NCBI RefSeq assembly: GCF_000248075.1
Contig: NZ_BAFB01000091.1
Span: 1-64,000 of the forward strand
Origin: Gordonia otitidis NBRC 100426
GTDB taxonomy: Bacteria; Actinomycetota; Actinomycetes; Mycobacteriales; Mycobacteriaceae
Direction: 5' to 3'
DNA: 64,000 bases
Shown here piece by piece: positions 36,101 through 46,948 of this stretch. Positions within the stretch are counted from its first letter, which is position 1, and every line of letters starts with the position of its first letter. The notes under the pieces are model-generated. The model was given only the letters and a program-made list of their open reading frames with translations. It did not search any database and was not told the origin of the DNA. The position numbers and the translations under genes are program-made.

Positions 36101-38485
36101 TCATCTCGGGTGGAGTCGGGGCGGAATCGGTAGACCGCAGCGCTGCAGCTCGTACTCCGGATTGCGTTGAATCCGATAGTCGGTGAAGCCGAACGACTCG
36201 GAGAGATTCTTCTTGAATCTCTCGATCGACCAGGTGTCCTTGTACGACTCGATCCTGTCCACGGTCTGCTGACAGGTGAGCGCCTCGCGCGCCTGGGCGA
36301 CGACGTCCTCGTCGAGGAAGCCCGGCAGCACCGGCCACCTGGGATAGGCGCCGGCCTCCGCGACGACCCACTCCGCGGGGAGATTCTTGTCGTGTCCGAT
36401 CCGGCCGTCCTCGAGACGCTCGGTGTGCGCGGCGATCGGGTACGCGAGGCCCATCTGATCGATCACTCGGACATCGAGCGGCGCGTTCATGCTCGTCATC
36501 CCCAGGTTGAGGAAGTACACGGTGGCCTTGCGCTTGTCCTGCGGAGTGTTGTCGGGCAGCTTGGCCACGTACCACTCGTCGTAGTTGTTCGACGGGAGGA
36601 TCACGCCACCCTGGGTCCTGTACTCGTCGATCCGCTCGACCATCGCCCGCATGCGCGGATAGTCGAGGTAATCGGCAGCGGTGACAGGGTTCTCGTTGCC
36701 CATGTTGGTCACATAGAACCGACGTTCGTCGACGATCCCGCTGCGACCGATGTCGATGCCCGCGTTGGGCAGGACCTTCTCGTGGCAGACGATCGCCCAG
36801 ACGAGTGTGGTGACCCACAGTGCGGCCATCACGACCGCGCCACCGAGTTGGACCCACGCCCGACGACGTCGGTCGCGATCTCGGGCGGCGTCGACGCCGC
36901 GGCCGACTGCTGCGCGCATGTCGGCGAGAGCGGGCACCGACAGCGGTACGACCATGACCGGCAGCAGAAGCGTGAACAGCGGCGTGAGGAGTACTCGGCC
37001 GTGCATGAAATCGCCGCCCTGGCGCAGCCAGTAGACGCCGACCACGAGCCCTCCGAGAACGACCGCGACCGTGACGGTCGTCGGGGTCTGGAGTCCACGG
37101 GACCATCCGGCCAAGCGCTCGCGGACGGTCGGGCGGCCGGTCGCATCAGCCGAACCGGTATTCGTGGCGACGTCGGCCTGTCGACGCCTGTTCGCCCGCA
37201 CGCCGACGGTCACCAACACTCCCGCGAGGATCGCCATGATGACGGGAAGCACGAGCGTGTACGGCCCGAAGAGGTTACCGAGATAGATGAAGCCCTGATG
37301 CCACTTGGAGCCGCTCGCATCCTTTGCGACGGCAGGGTTCGGCACCAGCAGCGCGTAGTACCCCATCCGGAATATCTGGTAGCCGACCGGCAGCACCGCG
37401 GCGCAGAGTGCGACGCCGACGCGCATCCGCCACGACAGCGGCGCCAGGAACACGAGCACGAGCGCGATGCCACCGATCACGGTCAGTTCGGGACGGATCA
37501 GCGGGGCGAGCCCCGCCCAGAAGGCGAGGAACAGCGTTGCCGCCGTCCCTCGATACCTCGTGCCGGGACGCTCTGCGGTCTCGGCATGAGCAGCGCTGTC
37601 CGGCCGTCGTCGACTCCACGCGATCAGCAGGCACCACAGCACCGCGACCCAGAAGATGCAGAGTCCGTTCTCCAGACCACTCGTCGCGAAATCGCGAGCG
37701 GGCGGGATCGCGATGTACACGATCGCGCCGAGCGGCAACAGCAGCGTGATCCCGCTCGCGGCCGGACCACTGATGCGGGGACCGAGTAGACGAGCCGTGC
37801 CGTACATCGCGATCGGGATCGCCGACACCGACAACACCAACGCCACCCAGAGCGCGACGTACTCCAGCTGACCGTCGGTAACCCACGCCCAGAACCACAG
37901 CAGATACGTCCACGCCGTCGAGGTGTTGGCCTCGACACGCTCGCCCGCGTTGAACACCGGGCCGTTGCCTGCGAACAGATTGCGCAGGGTGCGCAGCACG
38001 ATAAGACCGTCGTCGGCGATCCACCTGCGTTGCCAGGCACCGATGGCGAAGAAGGTCGTGACCGCGACGGCACCGATCAGGAAGCTGATCGACGCGGTCC
38101 ACTCGCGGGGGCCCCACGACGACAGAAATCGCCGACGGCCACCGCCCGGGGGCGGCCCGTCGCCGACAGCACCCGGTCCCTCGTCGAGGGCACCGGATTC
38201 CGCGTCGAGGGCACCGGATTCCCCGGCCACGGCACCCGGTTTCGCGTCGAGGGCACCCGATTCGGCGCCGACGGCATCGGATTCCCCGTCCAGGGCATCG
38301 ATGATCATGGTGTCGTCCATGTCGACAGCACCGATGACCGTGGTGTCGTCCGTGCCGAGATCCCGCGCAGTTCTGTCGGCTGGGCGGATGCCGGCGACGT
38401 CGTGGTCGGTGATGTGTGCGGTGGGGATCTCGCGAAGTCTGTGCCTACCCGCGCGAGCGGGCTCGTCGCGAACGTCAGACGGCAT
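36101..38485 (-). CDS. aftB: AftB, terminal beta-(1->2)-arabinofuranosyltransferase, with repeat-expanded N-terminus
   Basis: About 794 residues from ATG 38485, which overlaps the ubiA stop by 11 bp. From about residue 120 it is a GT-C membrane transferase: TASISFLIGAVAVTTFFAIG, the catalytic-loop region RRWIADDGLIVLRTLRNLFAGNG-type motif, FNAGERVEANTSTAWTYLL, about ten helices and a periplasmic C-terminal domain (FYVTNMGNENPVTAADYLDY). In mycobacteria AftB adds the terminal arabinose that carries mycolates. The ~115-residue cytoplasmic tail is longer than in M. tuberculosis and contains heptapeptide repeats like ESGALDA, encoded by the 21-bp minisatellite at 38161-38307. A later Met (MDDTMIID) could be the real start but would keep the repeats. 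Confidence 0.9.
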   Translation of the reverse strand: MPSDVRDEPARAGRHRLREIPTAHITDHDVAGIRPADRTARDLGTDDTTVIGAVDMDDTMIIDALDGESDAVGAESGALDAKPGAVAGESGALDAESGALDEGPGAVGDGPPPGGGRRRFLSSWGPREWTASISFLIGAVAVTTFFAIGAWQRRWIADDGLIVLRTLRNLFAGNGPVFNAGERVEANTSTAWTYLLWFWAWVTDGQLEYVALWVALVLSVSAIPIAMYGTARLLGPRISGPAASGITLLLPLGAIVYIAIPPARDFATSGLENGLCIFWVAVLWCLLIAWSRRRPDSAAHAETAERPGTRYRGTAATLFLAFWAGLAPLIRPELTVIGGIALVLVFLAPLSWRMRVGVALCAAVLPVGYQIFRMGYYALLVPNPAVAKDASGSKWHQGFIYLGNLFGPYTLVLPVIMAILAGVLVTVGVRANRRRQADVATNTGSADATGRPTVRERLAGWSRGLQTPTTVTVAVVLGGLVVGVYWLRQGGDFMHGRVLLTPLFTLLLPVMVVPLSVPALADMRAAVGRGVDAARDRDRRRRAWVQLGGAVVMAALWVTTLVWAIVCHEKVLPNAGIDIGRSGIVDERRFYVTNMGNENPVTAADYLDYPRMRAMVERIDEYRTQGGVILPSNNYDEWYVAKLPDNTPQDKRKATVYFLNLGMTSMNAPLDVRVIDQMGLAYPIAAHTERLEDGRIGHDKNLPAEWVVAEAGAYPRWPVLPGFLDEDVVAQAREALTCQQTVDRIESYKDTWSIERFKKNLSESFGFTDYRIQRNPEYELQRCGLPIPPRLHPR
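38161..38307. repeat. Seven-copy 21-bp tandem repeat inside aftB
   Basis: Seven units close to CGTCGAGGGCACCGGATTCC(G/C), in register with the codons, encode the heptad-like Gly/Ala/Asp/Glu/Ser-rich stretch of the AftB N-terminal tail. The unit is the same type as in the arrays at 6051, 47200 and 47905. The copies at 38203 and 38182 are nearly identical, which suggests recent duplication. Confidence 0.9.
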
Positions 38486-39392
38486 AGACCGCGACACCCA
38501 CGCAGACGATCCAGGCCAGAGCCAGGATCTGCAGAATGCGGTCGCCGAAGGCGATCTCTTCCGGCTCGCCGGCGGTACCGCCGTCCACGACCACTGCGTA
38601 CCGCAGAATCGCGATGGTGAACGGAACCATCGAGATGGCATACCAGACGTTGGTGTCGTGTCCGGAATTCTTGTCGAATGCCCACAACCCGTAGAACGCG
38701 ACGACGAGCGTTGCCGAGAGCGTCCACACAAAGCGCAGATAGCTGGTGGTGTAGTACTGCAGCGACTTCCGGATCTTGGCGCCGGTGCGCTCGGCGAGCA
38801 CCAGTTCGGCGTAGCGCTTGCCCGCAGCCATGAACAGCGATCCGAACGCCATGACCAGCAAGAACCACTGCGAGAGCTTGATGTCGGTCGCGGTACCACC
38901 GGCGATCGCGCGCAACAGGAAGCCCGACGAGACGATGCAGATGTCGATGACGGGCTGATTCTTGAGCCCGAAGCAGTAGCCGAGCTGAATCACCAGGTAG
39001 ACGGCGATGACCACCGCGGTCTGCCAGTTCGCCGAGTACGCGATCAACAGCGACGCGATGCCGAGCACCACGGCCAGCACGTACGCCAGCTTGACCGGCA
39101 CGACGCCTGCCGCGATCGGGCGGTACCGCTTGGTCGGGTGATTGCGATCGGAATCGACGTCGATGGCGTCGTTGATCAGATAGATGCACGACGCTGCGAG
39201 GCAGAAGGCCACGAAGGCGATCGCCGCGCGGCCGAGCACGTGGACGTCGGTGATGCTGCCCGCGGCCAGAGGTGCCGCGAGGACCAGGACGTTCTTGACC
39301 CACTGTCGCGGGCGCAGCGCCTTGATCAGCCCGTCGACCCGGTTCTTGGGTGGGCCGACCTTCTTGTCGTGCTCGATGGGCTCCTCGCTCAT
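38475..39392 (-). CDS. ubiA: UbiA, decaprenyl-phosphate phosphoribosyltransferase
   Basis: About 305 residues of the UbiA prenyltransferase superfamily with nine membrane helices. It transfers 5-phosphoribose from PRPP to decaprenyl phosphate, the first step to the arabinose donor used by AftA, Emb and AftB. The first Asp-rich motif is YLINDAIDVDSDRNHPTKRY (NDxxD at 74-78). LRPRQWVKNVLVLAAPLAAG at the N-terminus is highly typical. I choose ATG 39392 (MSEEPIEHD), overlapping the upstream phosphatase stop by 4 bp; the frame continues nine codons further upstream. It sits between the phosphatase gene and aftB as in M. tuberculosis (Rv3806c). Confidence 0.94.
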   Translation of the reverse strand: MSEEPIEHDKKVGPPKNRVDGLIKALRPRQWVKNVLVLAAPLAAGSITDVHVLGRAAIAFVAFCLAASCIYLINDAIDVDSDRNHPTKRYRPIAAGVVPVKLAYVLAVVLGIASLLIAYSANWQTAVVIAVYLVIQLGYCFGLKNQPVIDICIVSSGFLLRAIAGGTATDIKLSQWFLLVMAFGSLFMAAGKRYAELVLAERTGAKIRKSLQYYTTSYLRFVWTLSATLVVAFYGLWAFDKNSGHDTNVWYAISMVPFTIAILRYAVVVDGGTAGEPEEIAFGDRILQILALAWIVCVGVAVYAV

Positions 39393-40171
39393 GCCTCTCC
39401 TCGGTTCCTGATCACCCACGCGGCCGCTGTGCGTGCGGTCTGCCCGGGCAGGAGCGCAATCGCGCCGGCTCGGGCCGCCACACGCGCGGTGCGAGTGGCG
39501 CGCGGATGCCCGGCAACCGTTCGCGATGCACGCTCGAGAAGTGTGTCACCGCCGACGACGGCCCCCGCACCCAGTGCCCCGAGCGCAGCTCCCGCGGCGA
39601 CATCGCTCGGGTAATGCACTCCGAGCACAAGTCGCGACGTGAGCATAGGTGGCACCAGAACCGCGGGTAGCAGGTAGGGCGGCAATCCGGCGGCCCGACC
39701 GATCAGGATCGCGGCGGCAGTGGTCGACGTCGCATGCGACGACGGGAAGCTCAGCTTGCTCGGCGTCGAGACACCGATACGAATCCTCGGATCGTGCGGG
39801 CGGGGCCTGCGGACGATGCGTTTGATGATCACCGACGCGGCGTGCGTTCCGAATGCGCCGACACCTGCCTCGACCCAACGTCGCGTCGCGACCGAGTCAC
39901 CACGACGGCGGGCCACAACGTAGCCGATTCCCGAGATCGCCAGCCAGCCGAGGGAGTGCTCGCCGAAATGCGAGAGAGCGCGTGCCGCGGGAAGTACTCC
40001 CGGTCGGTCGTAGAGCGCGTCCTGGATCGCGATCAACGCGTCGACCTCGCGACTGTCCAACGCGTCACGCTCGGCGACCTCACGATCACCTGGTGCAGCG
40101 CCGGTCGGTTCCCCCGTGCTGCTCGACTCCGCGCTACTGGCTTCGCCTGGGTCACTCAATTCCGAAGACAC
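39389..40171 (-). CDS. PAP2-family decaprenylphosphoryl-5-phosphoribose phosphatase
   Basis: 260 residues with a GTG start at 40171, overlapping glfT2 by 20 bp. The PAP2 phosphatase signature is present in order: KRIVRRPRP (K-x6-RP), FPSSHA (PSGH-type) and SRLVLGVHYPSDV (SR-x5-H-x3-D). Several membrane helices surround it. In the mycobacterial order the gene at this place (Rv3807c) removes the 5-phosphate from decaprenyl-phosphoryl-5-phosphoribose made by UbiA. The C-terminus is basic and Ala/Arg-rich. Its overlap with both neighbours points to tight co-translation in the glf operon. Confidence 0.88.
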   Translation of the reverse strand: MSSELSDPGEASSAESSSTGEPTGAAPGDREVAERDALDSREVDALIAIQDALYDRPGVLPAARALSHFGEHSLGWLAISGIGYVVARRRGDSVATRRWVEAGVGAFGTHAASVIIKRIVRRPRPHDPRIRIGVSTPSKLSFPSSHATSTTAAAILIGRAAGLPPYLLPAVLVPPMLTSRLVLGVHYPSDVAAGAALGALGAGAVVGGDTLLERASRTVAGHPRATRTARVAARAGAIALLPGQTARTAAAWVIRNRGEA

Positions 40172-42122
40172 CCGCCCAGCTCTCCTTACTGGTCAGTTCC
40201 TGGTGAGCGGCACGGTAGCGCTGTGCCATCTCGGGGAACCTCTCGTTGAGTTCGCGCACCAGCGCGGCCGATTCGCGTGCGAGCGCGATCATCTTGTCGC
40301 GATCGCGTTGCCGATAGACCACTCCCCGGCCGTCCGCGGTGGTCACCGTGACGCCGTCGACTCGGCCCAGCGAGAACCAGCGGGCCTCGATGGGCGGGTA
40401 ATTGGCTTGCGGCACCTCGTGATGACGAGGGTCGGCCGGGCGCAGGTTGTTGACCACCGACGCCGCGAGCGCCTTGAGCTTGCTCACCGGGTTGGTCGGC
40501 ACGTTGACACCGAGATGCGTTGCCTCGCCGCTGGTTCGGGGCAGTTCGGTCGCCGAGGGCAACACGACCGCGTCGGGGTACTGCTTGCGCATCTCCGCGA
40601 TCTTGGGGAGCGCGGTCGGCAGTAGGTCGCGGATGTGGTCGGGTCCGGCGAGGAAATCGCGGATCGCTTCGTTCTGAATCGCCACCGTCGAATATTCAAG
40701 GCTCAGAAGATGTTTTGCAGTCGCCTTGACCATCGACTGCAGAATGCCCTTGATCGGTCCGTCGTGGTGGACGGCCGCGACCACCAGCCGATTGCGCAGA
40801 TGGAAGTAGGCCTGCCAGTCAATGGCGTCGTCCTTGTCACTCCAGGCCATGTGCCAGATCGCGATACCCGGGATGGTGGCGGTCGGATATCCGGCCTTGG
40901 CGGCGCGCAGCGCGTACTCCCAGTCGTCCCACTTGATGAACAACGGCATCGGCAGACCGATCTGCTCCGCGCACTCGCGCGGGATCATGCACATCCACCA
41001 ACCGTTGCCCTCGACGTCGATGCGTCGGTGCAGGTTCTTGGAGTTCTCCCGGTCGCGGAGAGGGTATCTCGCGAAATCGTGGTCGTAGTCGACGAACGGG
41101 GCGGCCGTCCACATGAACGTGTGGTGGTTGATCACCTCACCCATCGAATGCAGGTGACTGCGGTCCTGCAGATTGAGCATCTGCCCGCCGACGAGCATGG
41201 GGGTCTTGGCAAATCGTGACATCGCCAGAGCGCGCAGGATGGAATCGGGCTCGATCGCGATGTCGTCGTCCATGTACAGGATGTACGGGCTGTCGGTGAG
41301 CCGCAGCGCCTCGTACATGATGCGTGCGTAGCCACCGGAACCGCCGAGGTTTCCCTGGTCGAAGATGTGCAGCCGGTCGCCCAGTGCGGCGGCGGCCTCG
41401 TCGTAGCCCGGCTCGTCGACGACGTTGCGCGTACCCTGGTCGGGCATCAGCACCGCGTCGATCACCCCGTCCACCAACGGATCCGACGTGAGCGCCGCGA
41501 GTGCATTGACCGCGTCGGTCGGCCGGTTGAAGGTCGGGATGCCGACGGTGACGCGCTTGGTCTCCGGGCCGGTCGCGGCCGCTACTGCCGAATACCAACC
41601 CGCCGAGACGATCTCGGTGTCGGTATCGGTGGTGACGTCGAACCAGATCCAGCCGCCGTCCTCGAATGGCCCCAGGTCGAGTTCGAATTCGAGGACGCCA
41701 TAACCGTTTTCGTCGGTGAGCACCAGATCACCACCGATGCCGATGCGCGAGCCGTCGACCTTCGAGCGGTACAGGTCGACGCGGCACGTACCACGGACCT
41801 CGACGCGCAGCACCACCGACTTCAGGACCGACCAGCGTCGCCAATACGACGCCGCGAACGCGTTGAAGTACGTCTCGAAGCTCACCTCGGACTCGGCGGC
41901 GAGCAGCACCGACGTCCGCGTCGGGGCGTGGGCGCGACGTGTGTTGTTGTCCGATTCCACCTGATAGAGCGAGCGCACGTCGATGGGCTCACCCGGACGC
42001 GGGAAGATCACCCGCTGCAGCAGTTCGACGGCCTTCGAGTCGGGTTCGGTCGGCGCCTGCGCCGTATCGGTCACCGGGGTCGCGCCGCGCTCGGTCGTCT
42101 CGTTCGAAACAGTCACGCTCAT
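40152..42122 (-). CDS. glfT2: GlfT2, galactofuranosyltransferase that polymerises the galactan
   Basis: 656 residues, a GT2-family enzyme that builds the alternating 1,5/1,6 galactofuran chain from UDP-galactofuranose at the cytoplasmic membrane face. An N-terminal beta-sandwich domain precedes the GT-A domain (VTVGIPTFNRP, LHIFDQGNLGGSGGYAR). The metal-binding triad is YMDDDIAI (Asp285-287), and the catalytic base lies in KWDDWEY (Asp399/400). WHMAWSDKDD follows. The C-terminal helical domain is complete. Length is close to M. tuberculosis GlfT2 (Rv3808c). Its ATG follows the glf stop with no gap. Confidence 0.95.
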   Translation of the reverse strand: MSVTVSNETTERGATPVTDTAQAPTEPDSKAVELLQRVIFPRPGEPIDVRSLYQVESDNNTRRAHAPTRTSVLLAAESEVSFETYFNAFAASYWRRWSVLKSVVLRVEVRGTCRVDLYRSKVDGSRIGIGGDLVLTDENGYGVLEFELDLGPFEDGGWIWFDVTTDTDTEIVSAGWYSAVAAATGPETKRVTVGIPTFNRPTDAVNALAALTSDPLVDGVIDAVLMPDQGTRNVVDEPGYDEAAAALGDRLHIFDQGNLGGSGGYARIMYEALRLTDSPYILYMDDDIAIEPDSILRALAMSRFAKTPMLVGGQMLNLQDRSHLHSMGEVINHHTFMWTAAPFVDYDHDFARYPLRDRENSKNLHRRIDVEGNGWWMCMIPRECAEQIGLPMPLFIKWDDWEYALRAAKAGYPTATIPGIAIWHMAWSDKDDAIDWQAYFHLRNRLVVAAVHHDGPIKGILQSMVKATAKHLLSLEYSTVAIQNEAIRDFLAGPDHIRDLLPTALPKIAEMRKQYPDAVVLPSATELPRTSGEATHLGVNVPTNPVSKLKALAASVVNNLRPADPRHHEVPQANYPPIEARWFSLGRVDGVTVTTADGRGVVYRQRDRDKMIALARESAALVRELNERFPEMAQRYRAAHQELTSKESWAGVFGIE

Positions 42123-43599
<1,477 letters not shown>

Positions 43600-44451
43600 A
43601 TGACCCCACCCAGCGCCACCCCCGTCCCCGTCCCCATCCAGAACTCCGACGTCCCGATTCCCCCCAGGACGCCGATGACTCGCTTCTTCCCCGCACCGAG
43701 TTCGCGTACGGTTCCGACGTCGTTCGGCACCGCCGAGCCGGAGTGGCTGGCCTGGTTGTCCGGTCAGGCCTGGCCCGAGGTGATGTTCGACATCGATCGT
43801 CTGGTCGTCGTGGCCGCTCATCCCGACGATGAGATCCTCGGCGCCGGCGGCCTCGTACACGCTGCAGCGTCGCAGGGCATCGACGTGGTGACGATCTGTG
43901 TCTCCGACGGTCACGCCGCGCATCCGGGGTCCCCCGAGCAGTTGGCCAACCGCCGCCACCTCGAACTCGACACCGCGTCGGTGCTGTTGGGCCTCGATCT
44001 CCCCCGGTGGGGCGGTCTGCATTCGGGAACGCTGGCACAGCACCCCGATTGCCTCGACGCGATGATCCGCGACACCCTCGATGAGAGTCCCGGCGTCCGC
44101 AACGGCGTGCTGGCGGTGTGGGACCACGACGGGGAGGCCGATCACGAGGCTGTCGGTCGGTCCGCGATGCGAGTGGCCAAGCCCCGTGGACTCCAACTGT
44201 GGATGTATCCGATCTGGCTGTGGTACTGGGCTCACCCGGGCGACGAGACCATTCCCTGGCACCGAGTGCAGACGGTCCCGGTCTCGTCGACCGTGATGGC
44301 CGTGAAGAATGCTGCGGCGCGATCGTTCGCCGACCAGAAGCGCCCACGCGGCCCGAGCGACAGTCCACAACCGGTCCTCGGCACCTCCATCACCTCTCAC
44401 CTTCTGCGGGTACGGAGTATGTTTTCGGCTGAGGACCACTTCTCGAAGTGA
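43600..44451 (+). CDS. PIG-L family deacetylase
   Basis: About 283 residues from ATG 43600, preceded by AGGAG. It is an LmbE/PIG-L type zinc-dependent de-N-acetylase: VVVAAHPDDEILGAGG carries the HPDDE zinc motif near residue 73, VTICVSDGHAAHPGS is the second typical segment and DHDGEADHEAVG supplies the third ligand region. The family includes MshB of mycothiol synthesis and sugar deacetylases, but it is more divergent than MshB and lacks neighbours that fix a substrate. The first ~25 residues are Pro-rich. Next to glf, so a role in envelope sugars is possible but not shown. Confidence 0.85.
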   Translation: MTPPSATPVPVPIQNSDVPIPPRTPMTRFFPAPSSRTVPTSFGTAEPEWLAWLSGQAWPEVMFDIDRLVVVAAHPDDEILGAGGLVHAAASQGIDVVTICVSDGHAAHPGSPEQLANRRHLELDTASVLLGLDLPRWGGLHSGTLAQHPDCLDAMIRDTLDESPGVRNGVLAVWDHDGEADHEAVGRSAMRVAKPRGLQLWMYPIWLWYWAHPGDETIPWHRVQTVPVSSTVMAVKNAAARSFADQKRPRGPSDSPQPVLGTSITSHLLRVRSMFSAEDHFSK

Positions 44452-44475
44452 AGTGCGGCTGGAAGGAATGCGGCA

Positions 44476-45198
44476 TTGACTGACGTCACGTCCGAGGCGA
44501 GTTCGCAGACCACGTGGACGGGCTCCGACATCGCCCGAAAGAGTTCCGAGGTCGCTCGCCTCGTCGCGCAGTTGCAGACGGAGAGCAGTGACAGCGACAT
44601 GTTGCTGCGCCTGTTCACGAAGGCTGCCGCCGAGACGATCGGCTCCGACTACGCGAGCGTCACACTCGTGTGCCGCGGTCAGGTGGAGACGCCGGTGATG
44701 ATCGGTGAGATCGCGGCGGCGTCGGACGCGTTGCAGCAGGAACTCGGTGAGGGCCCCTGCCTCCGGTCGGCGACCGACGACACGACGATCTGGATCGACG
44801 ACATGCGTCACGAGGAGAGGTGGCCCAAGTTCTGCGCAGCGGCAGCCGACCTCGGCATCGGATCGATGGCCTGCTTCTGCCTGTACATCGCGGGCGAGGA
44901 GCGCGGTGCCCTCAACCTGCACAGCACCACCGCGAACGCGTTCGACGACGAAACGCGCGCGCTCGGACAGCTGTTCGCTGCTCATACCGCGACGGTGTTC
45001 TCCGCGGTTCGCGAGAAGGAGCAACTCCGGACCGCACTGAGCTCGCGTGACCTGATCGGCCAGGCAAAGGGAATGCTGATGGAGCGCTACGGGCTCGGCG
45101 CCGATCAGGCGTTCAGCCTGCTCGCACGTCTGTCCCAGGACTCCAACACCAAGCTCGTCGACATCGCGCGCCAGGTCGTCGACGCCGGGCCCGAGTGA
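44476..45198 (+). CDS. GAF and ANTAR domain regulator
   Basis: 240 residues. An N-terminal GAF sensory domain (about 45-165; GSDYASVTLVCRGQ, ELGEGPCLRSATDD, GIGSMACFCLYI) precedes a C-terminal ANTAR RNA-binding domain (LSSRDLIGQAKGMLMERYGLGADQAFSLLARLS). ANTAR proteins bind paired hairpins in mRNA and prevent termination. The GAF domain contains Cys residues, so redox or metal sensing is possible. TTG start at 44476 has a GGAAGG site nine bases upstream. It follows the PIG-L gene by 24 bp and is probably co-transcribed with it. Confidence 0.85.
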   Translation: MTDVTSEASSQTTWTGSDIARKSSEVARLVAQLQTESSDSDMLLRLFTKAAAETIGSDYASVTLVCRGQVETPVMIGEIAAASDALQQELGEGPCLRSATDDTTIWIDDMRHEERWPKFCAAAADLGIGSMACFCLYIAGEERGALNLHSTTANAFDDETRALGQLFAAHTATVFSAVREKEQLRTALSSRDLIGQAKGMLMERYGLGADQAFSLLARLSQDSNTKLVDIARQVVDAGPE

Positions 45199-45220
45199 CC
45201 CTCGCGCACACCCGCTGAGG

Positions 45221-46807
45221 TCACCTCAGCCGATCGGCGCGCGGGAACCCGAGCACGGGTACTCCGCCGCGCTCCTGGAAATCGGACAGTCCCTTGCCTG
45301 CCAGCACGTGTGCGCCGGTCTGCTGACTGAAGAACATCATGCCCTTCTGGAACAGCTGTGTGACCCCCGCGCCGTCGGGCGTGAGCGTGGGTACGCCGAT
45401 GGCCTGACCGAGCGGACCGGTCACGCCGCCGAGGTCGCCGAATTTCCCGTTCATGGCGTCGGTCGCGATCCCCAGCAGCTTCGACGATCCGGGCACGAGG
45501 TTGTCGGCAAGGCCGGTCAGCGAGTCCGGGATCAGCGAACCGAGGTCGGCCGAGCCGAGTCCGGCACCACCTCCGGGCGACGTCGGCGGTGTGACGATCT
45601 TCGGCTTACTGGTCTGTCCCTTCACCGAGAACCACGACGACTTGAGCTGCAGTTTGGTCCGGACGTCTTCACCCGTCGCCTCCACCGTGCCGCCCGACCC
45701 TGACACCCGCACGCGCAACGCACGCCCGTTTTCGGGGCCGAGTCCGTTGGCCTCGATCACCTCGAAACTACGAAGTGCACCGACACCGAAGGCCGACGCG
45801 ATACTCGACGCACTCACGTCTGCGGTCCAGTTGTGTTCCGGCGCAATCACATCGCCCTCGTCGACGACGGCGGGGAAACGCCCGCCCGCGGTGTACCCAC
45901 CGGTCGACGCAGAGAACTCGGTGAATGCGGGTTGTCCGTTCTGGCGCAGTATCTGCCCGGCTGTCTCGTCGGCGGCACGATTGGTTCGCGGATCCTCACC
46001 AGCGACCCCGCCATACATCTGCGAGTTCTGCGTGTCGTCGATCTTCTTGCCTCCGGCAATCGCCGCCAACGCGTAGCTACGCGCGACGACAGCCTGCGCC
46101 TTGAGTGCTTCCATGCCGCCCGCGTCGCCCCAGCCCGGGATGCTCTCCTTGGCGATCACGCCCTTGACGTAGTCGTCGATGTTGAGCTTGTTCACGACGC
46201 GCCCGCCGTCGAAGCCCAGCGAACCGCGATACGCGGCATTGGAGCCGCAGAACTTGAGGAGTTCGTTGCCCGCGCGTCCGGGAGCCGGATTCGCGGGATC
46301 GACGAATGTCGCGGGCACCGTCCGTACGACACCACCGCCGCAGCCGTTGGTGATGGTCGCGGTGCCACCGGAGATGCTGATCGCTTGGCCAGGGCTCACC
46401 TGGACGTTGCCCACGCGGGCACCTGCGTCAGCCCGGACGTTCACCGCCGACTGCCGACTCAATCCGACGGTGATATCGGGCTTGTCGGTCTTGCCGAGCG
46501 TCGTCCCCCCGTAGAAGTGCTGCAGGATCTTCGCGGCCGACCAGCCCTTCTTCGCGTATCCGTACGCGCCCCACTGGCCCATACCGCGGCCGTGCCCGTG
46601 TCCGTGACCGATCAGGGTCACCGAGGACTCGGCAACGAGGCCGATGTCGGAGCGGTGCGAGAGACCGTCGCCGGCGACCACTCCCCCGACCAGCAGCGCA
46701 GGCGCCACCGCGCACACGACCAAGGACGATGTTCGATGACGCCGTCTCCCTGGCCGCGCCCGGGAGACGAACGGATTCGACAGTCGGATGCTCACGGCTG
46801 TCCGCAC
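45221..46807 (-). CDS. Secreted SpoIID/LytB-domain protein with C-terminal LGFP-like region (Rv3811-like)
   Basis: 528 residues. A basic N-terminus and hydrophobic segment (VVCAVAPALLVGGVVAGDGLS) form a signal peptide. Near residue 70 is a His/Gly-rich stretch (GHGHGHGRGMGQWGAYGYAKKGW). The SpoIID/LytB domain covers about 200-370 (NIDDYVKGVIAKESIPGWG, ALKAQAVVARSYAL), and such domains act in peptidoglycan glycan-strand cleavage or its activation. The C-terminus ends in an LGFP-like motif (GVPVLGFPRADRLR), which may bind the cell wall. In M. tuberculosis a similar gene (Rv3811) lies near glf. Enzyme activity is not shown by sequence alone. Confidence 0.85.
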   Translation of the reverse strand: MRTAVSIRLSNPFVSRARPGRRRHRTSSLVVCAVAPALLVGGVVAGDGLSHRSDIGLVAESSVTLIGHGHGHGRGMGQWGAYGYAKKGWSAAKILQHFYGGTTLGKTDKPDITVGLSRQSAVNVRADAGARVGNVQVSPGQAISISGGTATITNGCGGGVVRTVPATFVDPANPAPGRAGNELLKFCGSNAAYRGSLGFDGGRVVNKLNIDDYVKGVIAKESIPGWGDAGGMEALKAQAVVARSYALAAIAGGKKIDDTQNSQMYGGVAGEDPRTNRAADETAGQILRQNGQPAFTEFSASTGGYTAGGRFPAVVDEGDVIAPEHNWTADVSASSIASAFGVGALRSFEVIEANGLGPENGRALRVRVSGSGGTVEATGEDVRTKLQLKSSWFSVKGQTSKPKIVTPPTSPGGGAGLGSADLGSLIPDSLTGLADNLVPGSSKLLGIATDAMNGKFGDLGGVTGPLGQAIGVPTLTPDGAGVTQLFQKGMMFFSQQTGAHVLAGKGLSDFQERGGVPVLGFPRADRLR

Positions 46808-46948
46808 CTCCAGCGCGCAGTTGGGCAGACACTCCTCGATGAGGTCTGTTACAGATGTTACTGATGGGACTTATGTGACCATAGTGATTCTTCTCCCGAA
46901 TACCAACCTCAGGGCATAACAACCCCGTCACGAATCCCGCGCCCCGCG

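Noticed and set aside
36167-37789. 540-codon plus-strand open frame
   Set aside because: Antisense to aftB; Arg/His/Asp-rich sequence without domain features.
38486-38899. Upstream extension of the aftB frame into ubiA
   Set aside because: The extension is Ser/Arg/Trp-rich shadow of ubiA; ATG 38485 gives the expected short overlap.
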